The notes: generated by a model not told the origin, from the sequence alone. A DNA stretch of 64,000 nt from Macrosoma leucophasiata (GCA_036365455.1 JAWQUS010000023.1:2914001-2978000); one strand, 5' to 3'; shown: positions 40,700 to 51,140, counted from the stretch's first letter. Program-made: numbers and translations.

Positions 40700-40765
40700 A
40701 ATATTTGCACCACCAGAGGAGTTGCCAACGCGCTGCCAGCTATGAAGGACTCTTTTGTCGCTATT
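40700..40765 (+). repeat. Repeat Q, short fragment
   Basis: GAGTTGCCAACGCGCTGCCA and GGACTCTTTTGTCGC match the Q units at 41759 and 53160. Confidence 0.5.
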
Positions 40766-40878
40766 TTGTATCTTTATATCCCACTTGCAACTCGCTTTAA
40801 TACCTATGAACCGATAAAAAGTGACTTGATACCTATTCAACATCCTCATTTTCGTTGAACTGGTAAGTTAAGTACATC

Positions 40879-41196
40879 ATCATCATAATTTCAGCCAAAG
40901 TACGTCTACTGCTAAACAAAGGCCTCCCCCAAAGAATGCCACAACGAACAGTCCTGGGCCGAACTCATCCAGCGATTGCCCGCGACCTTCACCAGGTCGA
41001 CGATTCACCTCGTGGGGGCCTACGCTTCATCTTCCGGTATGCGGTCGCCACTCCAGAACTCTTCTGCCCCAACGGCCGTCAGTTCTGCGAGCTATGTGCA
41101 ATGCCCACTGCCACTTGAGTTTCGCTATTCGGTGGGCTATGTCGGTTACTTTGGTTCTCATCCGGATCTTCTCATTTTTGATTCGATCTCGCAGAG
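40879..41196 (-). mobile_element. RTE-type LINE 3' fragment with 14-bp TSD
   Basis: AAGTTAAGTACATC is duplicated at 40865-40878 and 41197-41210. Minus-strand translation gives SLRDRIKNEKIRMRTKVTDI and KLKWQWALHIARRTDGRWG, the C-terminal part of the same family as 33943-35115, still in frame. Confidence 0.9.
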
Positions 41197-41464
41197 AAGT
41201 TAAGTACATCTCTATCTAATTAAGATCATCTTCTTATTTGAAGGTCAATAAAGCTTCGTCGTAACCTATTGTTATACTAACTATGAACAAACACTGTCTT
41301 ACTTTTGTAACTACACAACAACCTTGAATTCATTAAGTTTATCTTTCGCAACCCAATTGACATCACGTATGCCGACAAAATGAGATGAGTTTTCATAATA
41401 ATATTGTTAAATGTGAAGTATGTGAACGTTTTTGCATGATCTTGAAAGAGTTTGATGGCTCAGT

Positions 41465-41890
41465 GAGTTTTTTTATGTTTATGACAAGCAAACGGACCAC
41501 CTGATGGAAAGTGGTCACCGTCGCCATACCGCACTCACACTCCGTCAAAAGTCCATACAAACGCTTAATTTCGTCTTTATTATACAGACATCATCAGTGA
41601 CGTGTATTTACACGTGCACCTGTGTGCGTAGCACGTAGATAATACCAAATGTCGCCCATAAGAGGGGAGGAGGTTGGGTGAGGAGGGGAAATCGTATGGG
41701 ACGTTGAAGTGAACGTGAACGTTTAGAATAGAAAACGTAGTATAATTACATATTCTCTACTGTCGCTATGAACATTTGCAATACTAGGGAAATTGCCAAC
41801 GCGCTGCCAGTCCTGAAAGAATTTTGACGCCATTTTTGAAGACCACAGCAATTTCGAGGCGTTCGCACCACTGATGGGGAAAAGCTGTTA
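41465..41890 (+). mobile_element. Repeat Q (jockey-type 3' end) split by repeat X
   Basis: GACAAGCAAACGGACCACCT, GATGGAAAGTGGTCACCGTC at 41483-41517 and TATGAACATTTGCAATACTA from 41767 are continuous in the copy at 53098. Repeat X fills 41518-41758. Confidence 0.7.
41518..41758 (+). repeat. Repeat X, copy 2, inside Q
   Basis: Matches 6005-6230 through CATCAGTGACGTGTATTTAC, GTGCGTAGCACGTAGA and ACATATTCTCTAC. Its location within Q fixes the approximate ends. Confidence 0.65.
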
Positions 41891-42179
41891 CCGGGTATTT
41901 TTCTGTGAGAAATACGACTACGATTTTTTTCACATTGGTACCAGAGTCCTGGCTACTACCTGGAGTCTGGTATCCGCGCTTAGGTCAGCTCGTAAAGCCG
42001 TCAGTTTTGCGTTCGATCTCTCTCAAGTCGTGTCAGATTAATATATTATCGCCTGCGAAATTGACTAGTCGACCGTTAAGATTGTCTGGAGCTTTTACGT
42101 ATAACCCTGTACAGTCTCCGTTTCTTCCAATACTAGCCAATACCAGCTCTTTAAGCCGGGGAGTCCGGCTATATAGATT

Positions 42180-42270
42180 AAAATATGACCGGAATACGAT
42201 TATAGATAGATTCGGTAACGCGGTGATGCCAAAGCGATAGGATCGGTAGAGCCACTATTCACTCTGGACT
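42180..42270 (-). mobile_element. SINE-B head, diverged
   Basis: GACCGGAATACGATTATAGA, TTCGGTAACGCGGTGATGCC and CACTCTGGACTTTAATGGTG correspond to the complement of the SINE-B 5' half. Confidence 0.45.
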
Positions 42271-42273
42271 TTA

Positions 42274-42413
42274 ATGGTGAAATTCACAGACCACACTACG
42301 ACTTTACTTTCAAGCAAAGTACGCTTCGAACTGTCAAATCCCATACATTTCTGACAGTTCTAAGCATACTTTGCCCAAAGTAAAGTCGTAGTGTGGTCTG
42401 TGAATCTCACCAT
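42274..42413. repeat. Foldback K, copy 2
   Basis: Arms GGTGAAATTCACAGACCACA and TGTGGTCTGTGAATCTCACC are inverted over ~65 bp, the centre being AATCCCATACATTTC. It is almost entirely stem. Confidence 0.88.
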
Positions 42414-42514
42414 AAGATACCCATGTCATGGTTTTCGTTCTTTTTAATACGGCCTTTTCCACGTACTTTATATATAGAAGAGAACCTGCCTAAAATAACT
42501 TTTCAGGCATTTAT

Positions 42515-42605
42515 TCGGTACTAGCTGTGCCCGCGACTTCGTCCGCGTGAGTATTATGATTGTTCAGTATCTACCCGGACGAAGTCGTGAGCGCAGCTAG
42601 TATAA
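42515..42605. repeat. Palindromic mini-element L, copy 1
   Basis: ACTAGCTGTGCCCGCGACTT and AAGTCGTGAGCGCAGCTAGT are inverted. The ~30-bp centre (ATTGTTCAGTATCTACCC) is shared with 52029-52116. Each arm looks like a Helitron-type 3' terminus (hairpin-forming CG-rich block before CTAGT). Confidence 0.75.
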
Positions 42606-43085
42606 AAGTAGCCTAAGTCCCGTCCCGTCCCGTCAAAATCGGTAAAGCCGTTTCCGAGATTAGCGGGAACAAACAGACAGACAGACAGACAAAAATTGTA
42701 AAAAATGTTGTTTTTGGTTTAAGTACCGTGTTTATATATGGATTTAGTAAACAGCGGTTATTTTTATATTACAAACAGTCACTCCAATTTTATTTATTTG
42801 TATAGATCTGCGTATCTTAAAAAATATTGCAACAGACCGTTAAAAACTAAAAAAAATGTTATGGCCAACGACCCATGCGGTTGTCAAAATGACGTGACCC
42901 GTTAATACGGTGGTTGTCATGGCGACGATTGTTATCTGCCGACATGGACGGTGATTGATCATCCTAGTGGGTAGTTTGTCTTATTTTTTTCAAAAAGATA
43001 GAAAGAATTTGAAGGTATTATTAGATTGTCACACCCGTGTTACCTATAAAGAATTTTCATTTTAAATAGTAACACTTGTATTTAA
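42606..43085. other. Repeat-like piece, then unassigned
   Basis: CAAAATCGGTAAAGCCGTTT, CCGAGATTAGCGGGAACAAA and CAGACAGACAGACAGAC near 42635-42695 look like a common insect repeat, with no second copy here. The rest is unassigned. Confidence 0.4.
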
Positions 43086-43089
43086 AGAA

Positions 43090-43412
43090 TCATGGCAAGT
43101 TTCATACATTGATTTGTAGAAAAAAGTTAGAAAAAGGTACAAGGTAAAACGGATTCGAAATATTATCTAGGGCACCTAAAGAACATTTTCTGGTATTAAA
43201 AATATTTTTAAATCACCGGAATAAAAATCGTCTTCCCTAACAACAGTAGAAGCACTCCATACTAAAGTTCAATTTCAAACTTTTTATTCCGGAGAGTTAA
43301 AAATATTTTAAGCATCAGGAAATGTTGTTTAGGTTCACTGGATAATATTTCCATGCTGTTTTACCGTGTACCTTTTTTTCATTTTTTCTGTACAAATCTT
43401 GCCATGATCCTT
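43090..43412. repeat. Foldback Z
   Basis: AATCATGGCAAGTTTCATAC and onward (43090-43225) is inverted at 43285-43412, with GGTACAAGGTAAAACGG/CCGTGTACC and AAATATTATCTAGGGCACC/GTTCACTGGATAATATTT. Imperfect arms of ~130 bp enclose ~60 bp. Confidence 0.72.
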
Positions 43413-43504
43413 TACGTAATTTATTATTTGTTAGGTATTATCGACTAGTGATGGGAATAAAATATGTGCACTTTTTTAACGAAGTTTTTCTTAGATGTAT
43501 TGTC

Positions 43505-43576
43505 TCATTTGAGGAAGACTGTCCAGTTGTGGACGTCTTCCGACTGTGGAGTGATGATGATGATGCGATGATGATT
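43505..43576 (+). repeat. RTE-type 3' end with GATGAT tail
   Basis: GAAGACTGTCCAGTTGTGGA, CGTCTTCCGACTGTGGAG followed by TGATGATGATGATGCGATGA. Confidence 0.55.
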
Positions 43577-43800
43577 TCCAGTGGCTGAGCTTGAGGGCAA
43601 GAGCACCACCGCATTGTACGGCCCTGTAATTTCCGGCACAGAGGCATAACACCTTAGGAGGCCTTAGTTAGGCCTCAGAAGTGGTATCGCATCTGCATTT
43701 TGACCTTGGATTTTATGGGGGTGTCTATAGGCTGCTGTCATCACTTAATATCAATATGAACTGCATGCTTGTTTGTCCTCTACATTTCATAAATTAAATA
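43577..43800 (+). mobile_element. SINE-B with internal loss
   Basis: CCAGTGGCTGAGCTTGAGGG opens a diverged head. CGCATTGTACGGCCC shows a deletion of ~70 bp, and GGAGGCCTTAGTTAGGCCTC shows a small duplication. Confidence 0.75.
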
Positions 43801-43920
43801 GAGTTTTAATACACCATTAATGTTAACATTAAGCTTGATTGCCATTTTTATGGCATAAAAAGTCTCATTCACATAAAATGCTCAATTTGAAGATATCATC
43901 TATTCTTGATTGCTTACAAA

Positions 43921-44211
43921 TAAGGGTCATATCTCACTACAGCCACCCGGCACCCGACCGTCTCGAGCGGTCTGCGCCCATTACATCAACTCCGCTCCGT
44001 ATCAACACCGGATCGCCTCGACCGCAAGCGTCAACGCGCGAGCGGCGCGCGGTCCACGCGCGGTCTGCGAGTGGACCACTCTGCGTCTTGTGTTCAAATG
44101 GACTGCGCGCTGTCCGCAATAGGTTAACGCGTCGTTCACTCGTCGACAACGAGTGGACGCCGTAAAACGAGCGGTCGGGTCCCGGGTGGCTCTAGTGAGC
44201 TATGACCCTTA
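43921..44211. mobile_element. CpG-rich foldback element
   Basis: TAAGGGTCATATCTCACTAC and GAGCTATGACCCTTA start inverted repeats of ~43 bp with about four mismatches (shared GCCACCCGG, ACCCGACCG). TA flanks both ends within the repeat. The interior is strikingly rich in C, G and CG dinucleotides. Open frames on both strands are by-products of base composition. Confidence 0.78.
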
Positions 44212-45421
44212 TTCATCAGATATTAAATTTCAGGTTATCATGTTACCGTACGCTATTTATTCATGCCATTGTTAGTAAAACTGTGCAAAATAGACCATTA
44301 TATTTCATCCAAGTTCACCGATTCATAAGCTGTCATCTTTAATTGTAGTAATAATACATTTTATAGCGAACAAACGATTGACCGATTCGATGACCTTTGG
44401 GAATCACTGGCTTTATTTCAATGTAAGTGTCAGGTTTCTATTGGTTTGAAGAGTGAAGATCGCTAAGGAGTGGCGAAGCGTGTGCTTATACTGTTAGATT
44501 GGACAGTGTTTCTAAAACTGTAATATAATTATATAACCTACTCATATATCTATGTTTTCTGACTTTTGTATTGATAAATGTCTTTTATTTAAGTAGGAAT
44601 GTTAAGTCTTAATTTTACTCTACAAGGTTCAAGTCAGATTTTATTTAAAAATTTTTTCAAACTGAAGTTTAAAAAAATTGTATGTAATTTATTTAATACC
44701 ACTTTGTAAAATTTTTGTTGATTTATTAATTGGGTGTCCCTTATTTTTTATCTGAATAGAAAGTTGACTCTCGAAGAATATGTAAATAATGTTTATGTAC
44801 CTCCATAGGTATCTAAACATTATTTACCTATTCTGGATACCCATGTATCCATTGAAATTAATAAATTACGAACATAGAGTCGGCATTGAAAAGTGTCCAA
44901 AAATATCAATAGGTTCATCCTATTTGATTCCAGGTATTTACAATGTGACTCAAGATCATAACCTCTACACGCATGAAGTTATATTTTAACAATTATTTTG
45001 ATAATATTTGAAAGAAAACTTGAAAAGGTAATTTCGACTTTGGGCGAGTTTTGAACCTATGACGTCTGAATTTTTCAATTATTTTCAAAGAAAATAAACT
45101 TTATAATTTACTCGTATGTGTTATTGCGAAATATACATAAAAATAATTATCAACTTTGTCATAATAACTATGAGAACCACTGGATTGCCTATAGCCATGT
45201 GACTAATGCAACCTTCCACGCCGATACAGTCACGACATCTTCTGGTTAAGAAATGCATCATTTTATTTTGATAGCTCTAATGTAAGTCTAGATATAATTT
45301 TAGCATGTGGTCCTTGTGAATAGATAATTAACATAGATAATAACATGAATGCACTAAACTCTACCTACATTCTCAGGAAAATACGAGCGTGAGGTTACTT
45401 ACCTATGTGTGAATGTAACTT
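44212..45421. other. Unassigned, with two small signals
   Basis: TTTGGGAATCACTGG at 44396 resembles the right tip of the hAT MITE at 29622. A hairpin GTAAATAATGTTTA/TAAACATTATTTAC lies at about 44779-44826. No gene was seen. Confidence 0.45.
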
Positions 45422-45431
45422 ATTTGCAGTT

Positions 45432-45747
45432 AGGGTTACCATCCATCCGGATTAGTCCGAACATGTCCGGACTTCTAGACCTTTGTCCGGCCCTACTTAT
45501 TCTTTGTCCGGATTTCATATTTAGATGGAATATGAAGATTAAAACTTACATATGTAGTATCAAATAAGTCTTTAATCGTTATTAACTTCCCACTCAACTC
45601 ATAATTTTAGGGTTGTATTGAATCATCAAGATTGACCTGATCTGACCGTCTAATTTGATATAATCTGATCTTCTATTAAAATGTCCGGACCTTTTTTAAT
45701 TGTCCGTCATTTTGTCAGGACTTTTAAAATTTCTCAATGGTAACCCT
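45432..45747. mobile_element. MITE with AGGGTTACCAT ends and 10-bp TSD
   Basis: The tips AGGGTTACCAT and ATGGTAACCCT are perfect 11-bp inverted repeats. ATTTGCAGTT is duplicated at 45422-45431 and 45748-45757. GTCCGGACTT-type words repeat near both ends. It is 316 bp and non-coding. An 8-bp reading of the duplication with longer tips is also possible, so hAT cannot be excluded. Confidence 0.88.
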
Positions 45748-45887
45748 ATTTGCAGTTGAAATTAACTGTGCCTTCTAAAATCCTCAATTCAAAGTAAATC
45801 TTGACATCTTTGATTTGACCACAATATTGTCGAGTTGATTTACATTGAATGCCGATAATTAACGTGCTGCTTTAGTAATCGTCAGAG

Positions 45888-46105
45888 TATTAAAGGACTT
45901 AATACACGGCACGGTATTCAGGGTACGATAGCAAGGGTCAGGGTAGTGTAATAACATTTAGGGAGTTAGGGCACTAATTAGGTCGACGGTCGGTTGAGTT
46001 AGGGCGCTGTCGACTGGATAATGTAATAAGCGGCAACCCGGTGCGAGGCCACGCCCACCCTTTCTGCCGGACCCTGAATACCGTGTCGTGTAATAGCCTT
46101 TTAAA
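45888..46105. mobile_element. Foldback V, copy 1
   Basis: AAAGGACTTAATACACGGCA and GTCGTGTAATAGCCTTTT are inverted, with GGTATTCAGGGT/ACCCTGAATACC extending the arms to ~35 bp. TTAA stands at both tips, as in piggyBac-type insertions. The left part recurs at 51575. Confidence 0.65.
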
Positions 46106-46111
46106 ACAAAT

Positions 46112-46770
46112 AGGTTTTTTATGTCATGAAAGTGGTAAACAGAGTTTTGGCGGGAACCTTGAAAGAGGCGTGTGGTGCTCTTATTTTATTTCATTTTCTT
46201 AGTGTATTTTTGAGTTATATTAAATAAAGTTGGTGGTATTTTGTTTGATATAGACTTATTACAGTGCCCGTGTATAGTGAATTAAAATCACAGTGCGAAA
46301 ACACGGCTTTTCAGTTTGCCTCCAAAACTTCATTTGAAATGTTCTGGTAAAGTAGCCATCGCTTTACTCGAATTACTGACTGTGACTCTGACTGTGTGTG
46401 ACTGTGACTGACTCGTAATTGATCGACTGACACTTACTTTTACGCTGCTTGCGAATACGAAATATCATTTTACTTGACACTGGCAATATGCGTAATAGCG
46501 ATGCCAATATATTTAAAAAAAAAAGTGGTAAACACATAGATTTATTATCCACTATAAATCTATGGGTAAACAAGCATGCTGTTCACATGAAGGTAATGAT
46601 GACGGCAGCTTAATGACAACTAGACAAAAACCAGAGGTAAAAACATAATGCAGATGCGTTGCCACCCCTGAGACCTTAGTCGTTATGTCTTTGTGATAAT
46701 TATTACGGAGCCATAACTAACCACTATCTAACTATTTAACCGAAATACAATAGTGCTGAACATTAGGTAC
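46112..46770 (-). mobile_element. SINE-B split by retroposon H
   Basis: The T run and GTCATGAAAGTGGTAAAC (46112-46140) continue after H with GGTAAACAAGCATGCTGTTC (46563 onward). A 30-bp hairpin also interrupts it at 46536-46565. Confidence 0.75.
46141..46521 (+). mobile_element. Retroposon H with 12-bp TSD
   Basis: AAAGTGGTAAAC occurs at 46129-46140 and 46522-46533. The element runs AGAGTTTTGGCGGGAA to a TTTAAAAAAAA tail. It inserted into the SINE-B. Confidence 0.9.
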
Positions 46771-46974
46771 CTTTTGCTGTGACATTACGGAGCTATCCCT
46801 ACTTCCCTACTAATATTATAAATGTGAAAGTAACTCTGTCTGTCTCTCTGTCTGTCTGTCTGTTACCTTTTCACGTCCAAACGAGTGAACCGATTTTGAT
46901 GAAATTTGGTACAGAGATAGAACAGAGAAAGAACATAGGCTACTTTTTGTTTCTTTTTATTATCCCCATCCCCC

Positions 46975-47790
46975 TAAAATAGGGGGTCGAAATTTGTATG
47001 GAGCATCCTACAATTTTCAAGATAGAAAGTTAATAGTCGGTATGTGAACTCTTTGAGTTTAACAAACAATACGTACATCATTTTTTGTTTAGAAATCTGC
47101 CTCCATCCCTTTAATACGGGGGATGAAATTTGAAGGTATTGGGCTTTACGGCAGTGTTCAAGCTGGAAAGCCAAAAATTGGTATGCGGCCTCTTTGTTAC
47201 TAAAAAAACGTTTACTTGATATTTGATTTTTTTGTAAATCTGCCCCACCCCCTTTCATAGGGGGTGGAAAGTTGTATGGAGCATTCCACAATTTTCAAGG
47301 TAGAAAGTTAAAACTCGGTATGCGAACTCTATGAGCCTGACAAACAATAAATACATCCCCTTAAAGGGGGGTGTGAAATTTGTACTGGGCTTTCCGCAGT
47401 GTTCAAGATGGAAAGCCAAAAATTGGTATGCGGCCTCTTTGATACTAGAAAAACAACGTTAACTTGATATTTAATTTTTTTTGGAAATCTGCCCCACCCC
47501 CTGTCATAGGGGGTGGCAATTTGTAGGGAGCATTCCATAATTTTCAAGGTAGAAAATTGAAACTTGATATGCGGACTCTTTGAGCCTAACAAATAATTTC
47601 GTACATTTTTTTTTTGGAAATTTGCCCCACCCTCTATCATAGGGGGTGGCAATTTGTAGGGAGCATTCCACAATTTTCGAGGTACAAAGTTGAAACTTGG
47701 TATGCGGACTCTTTGAGTCTAACAAATAATTTCGTACGTATTTTTGTTTTGACATTGCCCCCATCCCTTTTTTAGAGGGGGTCAAATTTT
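46975..47790 (+). repeat. Degenerate tandem array
   Basis: Seven units begin with GGGGGTG-type blocks near 46981, 47118, 47258, 47365, 47508, 47642 and 47776, spaced ~105-145 bp. Each carries AAATTTGTATGGAGCATTCC or TTGGGCTTTACGGCAGTGTT, then CGGTATGCGGACTCTTTG. Two unit types tend to alternate. Confidence 0.8.
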
Positions 47791-47949
47791 GTATTGGACT
47801 TTAGCCAAAAATTGGTGTCCAGACTCTTTGTTACTAAAGAAAACAACGTTAAAGTTCTTAAAATATATACTTTTTTTTGGAAATCTGCCTGAACCTTCTA
47901 AGAGAGGAGGTGATAGTTTGTACGGGTATTTGTCAGTTTTTAATGCCGC

Positions 47950-48164
47950 TTTTTATGTCGTGAAAGTGGCAAACAAGCATGTAGTTCACATTGATGTTAA
48001 GTGATGACTTCAGCCTATAGACACCCACACAAAGACCAGAGGTCAAAATGCAGATGCGTTACCACTTCTGAGGCCTAATGTGTATGCCTCTATACCGGTA
48101 AGTATATTAGGTAATTCGGTGGTACCTACGCCCGCGAGCTCCTTCACTGGAGCTCTACCACCAG
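47950..48164 (-). mobile_element. SINE-B inside the Helitron-like unit
   Basis: Complement from TTTTTATGTCGTGAAAGTGG to CACTGGAGCTCTACCACCAG with a deletion of ~70 bp in the middle. Confidence 0.8.
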
Positions 48165-48729
48165 AAAAAGGTTTTTTTTTTTTTAATTTGCCTGAAAATT
48201 GGTTTACAGGCTTCTTATGTACGAAAAATAGTTGCATCAATATTGGTATGGGATTTACCGCAATTTTCATGGAATATTAGCGAACAGGCTCTTGGTACAA
48301 AAAAAGATAAAACAATATCTATAAATAAAACAAATATTAATACTCTTGGCAAAAGATAAGAGGCAGTGTTACCCAGTAGTTGGATGGGGGTCACAAGTTT
48401 CTTAAAACGCGCTAACGCTGTCTTCTTGGTCGGAGCAGCGGCCGCGCTACCTATGCTCTGAATTATACGGTTGATTCGACATTGATTATTTCTTTGCTTT
48501 TGATTTTGTAATTGTATACGAAAATGTTATATGAAACTACTGTTCCTAGAGACTTAAAATTTGGTACAAGGGTTCCTTTCATGATGTATAAGATAGGATT
48601 TTTAGAGATAAATATAAAGGACTATTTGACAACAGGTATAAACATTTTGGATTACAATAAAAAATGATCTGTGCAGACGAAATGGACAAATTCTGTCCTA
48701 AAAGGGGAAAATGAAGAATGAAGTGGTAA

Positions 48730-48915
48730 TTTTTTTTTATGTAAATGTAGTGGCAAACAAGCATGTAGTTCACATTGATGTTAAGTGATGACGGCAGCCT
48801 ATACACACACTTACACTGACACTTACACAAAGACCAAGGTCAAAATGCATATGCGTTACCAAGCCTAAGGCCTAAGGTGTTATGCCTCTGTGTCGGAAAT
48901 TACAGGGCCGTACCG
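48730..48915 (-). mobile_element. SINE-B, 5'-truncated
   Basis: T run, GTAAATGTAGTGGCAAACAA, to CGGAAATTACAGGGCCGTAC, where the family continues elsewhere; the head is absent. Confidence 0.78.
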
Positions 48916-49274
48916 TTGAAAAATGGAAGGGTACTGTTTGTATGGAATTGAGGTTAAAATTTGTGTGGGATTTTTGGTAATTTCTAAGTTGGAGACTTGA
49001 AAAGTGATGTTCCAGTCTTTCTGTTAGGAATAAAAAAATAGGTATGTGCTTCAGTATTTTGTCAGAATCACCCCTAAACTTTCAAATATAAGAAGTTAAA
49101 ATTAAATAGAGATTTTTGAATTTTTAAGTTATAGACGTGATTAAGTTCTCCATGTACAGGTATGCGACGGGAACCTTGATTAGGACATTTCTACGGGATT
49201 GTAAAATTTAAATTATTTATAAAACGACATCCACGCGGGCGAAGCCGCGGGCAACAGCTAGTAAGCCATAAATT

Positions 49275-49390
49275 ACTCACCATTTAACCGGAACACGATA
49301 GCACTGAACACTGGGTTGGCAGCAGATGCATTAGGTAATGCGTGACAAAAAAACTGCTTGCTTGTTTGCTACCTTCGTTACATAAAAAAT
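49275..49390. mobile_element. Two SINE-B ends in opposite orientation
   Basis: ACCGGAACACGATAGCACTG, GCATTAGGTAATGCG is minus-strand 5' sequence, followed by CTGCTTGCTTGTTTGCTACC and TTCGTTACATAAAAAAT, a plus-strand 3' end. Confidence 0.6.
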
Positions 49391-49568
49391 GCTGAGGAAG
49401 TAGGTAGGTATCCTTTTTACCCAAGCTTCAGTTAAGCTACAATATTCGTGTGACTAATGTGTAAATTAAAAATCAAATTAGAGGTTAAGTAAGTTAACTC
49501 TTAATAGTTAGTAACTACTTAGAGTTTTTGAGTTATTCTTCGTATGGAGGAACAGAGAGAGCAGATTT

Positions 49569-49867
49569 ACTGGTGGTAGAGCTCCAGTGACGGAGCTCGC
49601 GGGCGTAGGCACCACCGCATTACCTAATATACTTGCCGCTAAATGGTAGTGTTCAGCACTATCGTGTTCCGGTCAGGTGGTAATGCACGGCCCTGTAATT
49701 TCAGGCACAGAGGCCATAACACCTTGGGCCTCAGGAGTGGCAGCGCATCTGCATTTTGACCTCTGGTCATTGTGTGGGTGTCTATAGGCTGCAGTCATCA
49801 CTTAACATCAATGTGAACTGCATGCTTGTTTGCCACTTTTACTACATAAAAAAAAAAAAAAAAAAAA
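49569..49867 (+). mobile_element. SINE-B, full length with long tail
   Basis: ACTGGTGGTAGAGCTCCAGT to TACTACATA followed by ~20 A. This is the best reference copy of the family in the window. Confidence 0.92.
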
Positions 49868-51099
49868 TCAAAACTTTAAGGGCTACGGAACCTCAAAAAT
49901 GGCCTAAGAAAACGCCAAATATTAATCGAGTAGTTAATCATCCAGCTAGTCATAGGCATGTTTTTGATATTTTACACCACTTTAATTCTAAAGACACGTG
50001 TATTGTGTATGTATTTTTGTTGTTCGTGAGAAAGCATAATTACAGATCGGTTATGCATATTAAAGCGTTCAAACACATTTTAAACAAGTTTAAAATATTT
50101 TCTGTTTATTAATATTCAACTAGGTTTTTCCCGCAATTTTGTGCGCGTGGGATTAGCAAAATACAAACTTTTACTACATACCAATGTTTTACACTTATAG
50201 ATTAAAAAAAATAGACACGTGTTTCATTGTTTACAATTAAGTATAATGTTATTCAAGTCAGTTAAGAGGTTGAAATGTTTATATAAACTCCCATCACGCA
50301 TTTCAGCCTATTATGATTACCCATAAATAATAGACTGAAATGCGGTTTTTTTTTGCCGCAAAAAATGACGAAAGTTGAAAATGTTCTCGGCCCGTAATCA
50401 TAACCTTACGGCCACAGGCTTGTCGTCTAAGGGGTTCTACGCTTTTGTGTGCGCGTGTAAAACATGTCACTCAATGTCAATCATGTCAGTAGATTAATTA
50501 GCATTACGCAAATTATATGAAGTTGTTCACAACTTCAAGGAATTTCAATTATGCGAAATGTGAAACGCTAATTCGCAATTATTTTGTTATTATCTTCGAT
50601 TTGTTTGCATTTAGGATCGTATACTGAGTATTATTGAGTGAATGCGTGAGATTTTTGAATATTAATTAGTGTGGCACCCTTAAACATTAATAAATTTGCG
50701 TAAAAACAGAAATCATGTAGGTACTTCATTAAGTATCAATTTTTACCACATTAGCAAATAGCACAGCATTAGCAATAACCATGCTAAGACTCACGAATTC
50801 ACATCCAAATGAAATTAACGAGCTATTGATTACTGTGTAATGAGTAACTAGAATAAACGCTTGCATGGAATTTTAGCCAAGTATCCGGGGTGTGATCATG
50901 GTTTAGTCGTGAAACAGAACAGACATACAGACAGACTTTCACATTTACAATATCGTATGGATTGTTGAACAACCGGTCAGTCATATTCGACACCAAGGTT
51001 AGGCTTCGTCATTTCCTTGGGTGTTCTGTGTAACCTTTACGCATGTCCGTCTGTTTCAAGGCCTTTGAAAATGTCAGTAACCTAAGTAGAAATAGTGAA
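49868..51099. other. Mostly unassigned
   Basis: ACTAGGTTTTTCCCGCAATT at 50120 resembles a Helitron-like terminus. GCATTTCAGCCTATTAT/ATAATAGACTGAAATGC forms a hairpin at 50301-50345. A possible Helitron-like start is at 50920-50970. No gene was found. Confidence 0.4.
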
Positions 51100-51140
51100 C
51101 TGGTGGTAGAGATCCAGTGTCGGAGCTCATGGGCGTCGCA
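51100..51140 (+). mobile_element. SINE-B, head only
   Basis: ACTGGTGGTAGAGATCCAGT, GTCGGAGCTCATGGGCGTCG, then unrelated sequence. Confidence 0.65.

Larger units (their letters stand above)
46811..49262 (+). mobile_element. Helitron-like unit with tandem repeats and two SINE-B insertions
   Basis: The start (CCCTACTAATATTATAAATG, CTGTCTGTCTCTCTG) and the end (CCACGCGGGCGAAGCCGCGG, GCAACAGCTAGT, with a CG-rich hairpin before CTAG) are termini of a common lepidopteran form resembling Helitrons. It encodes no Rep/helicase. SINE-Bs at 47950 and 48730 sit inside it. Confidence 0.6.

Noticed and set aside
43839..44165. Arg-rich open frames of ~100 codons on both strands
   Set aside because: They coincide with the CpG-rich foldback element and arise from its base composition and symmetry.
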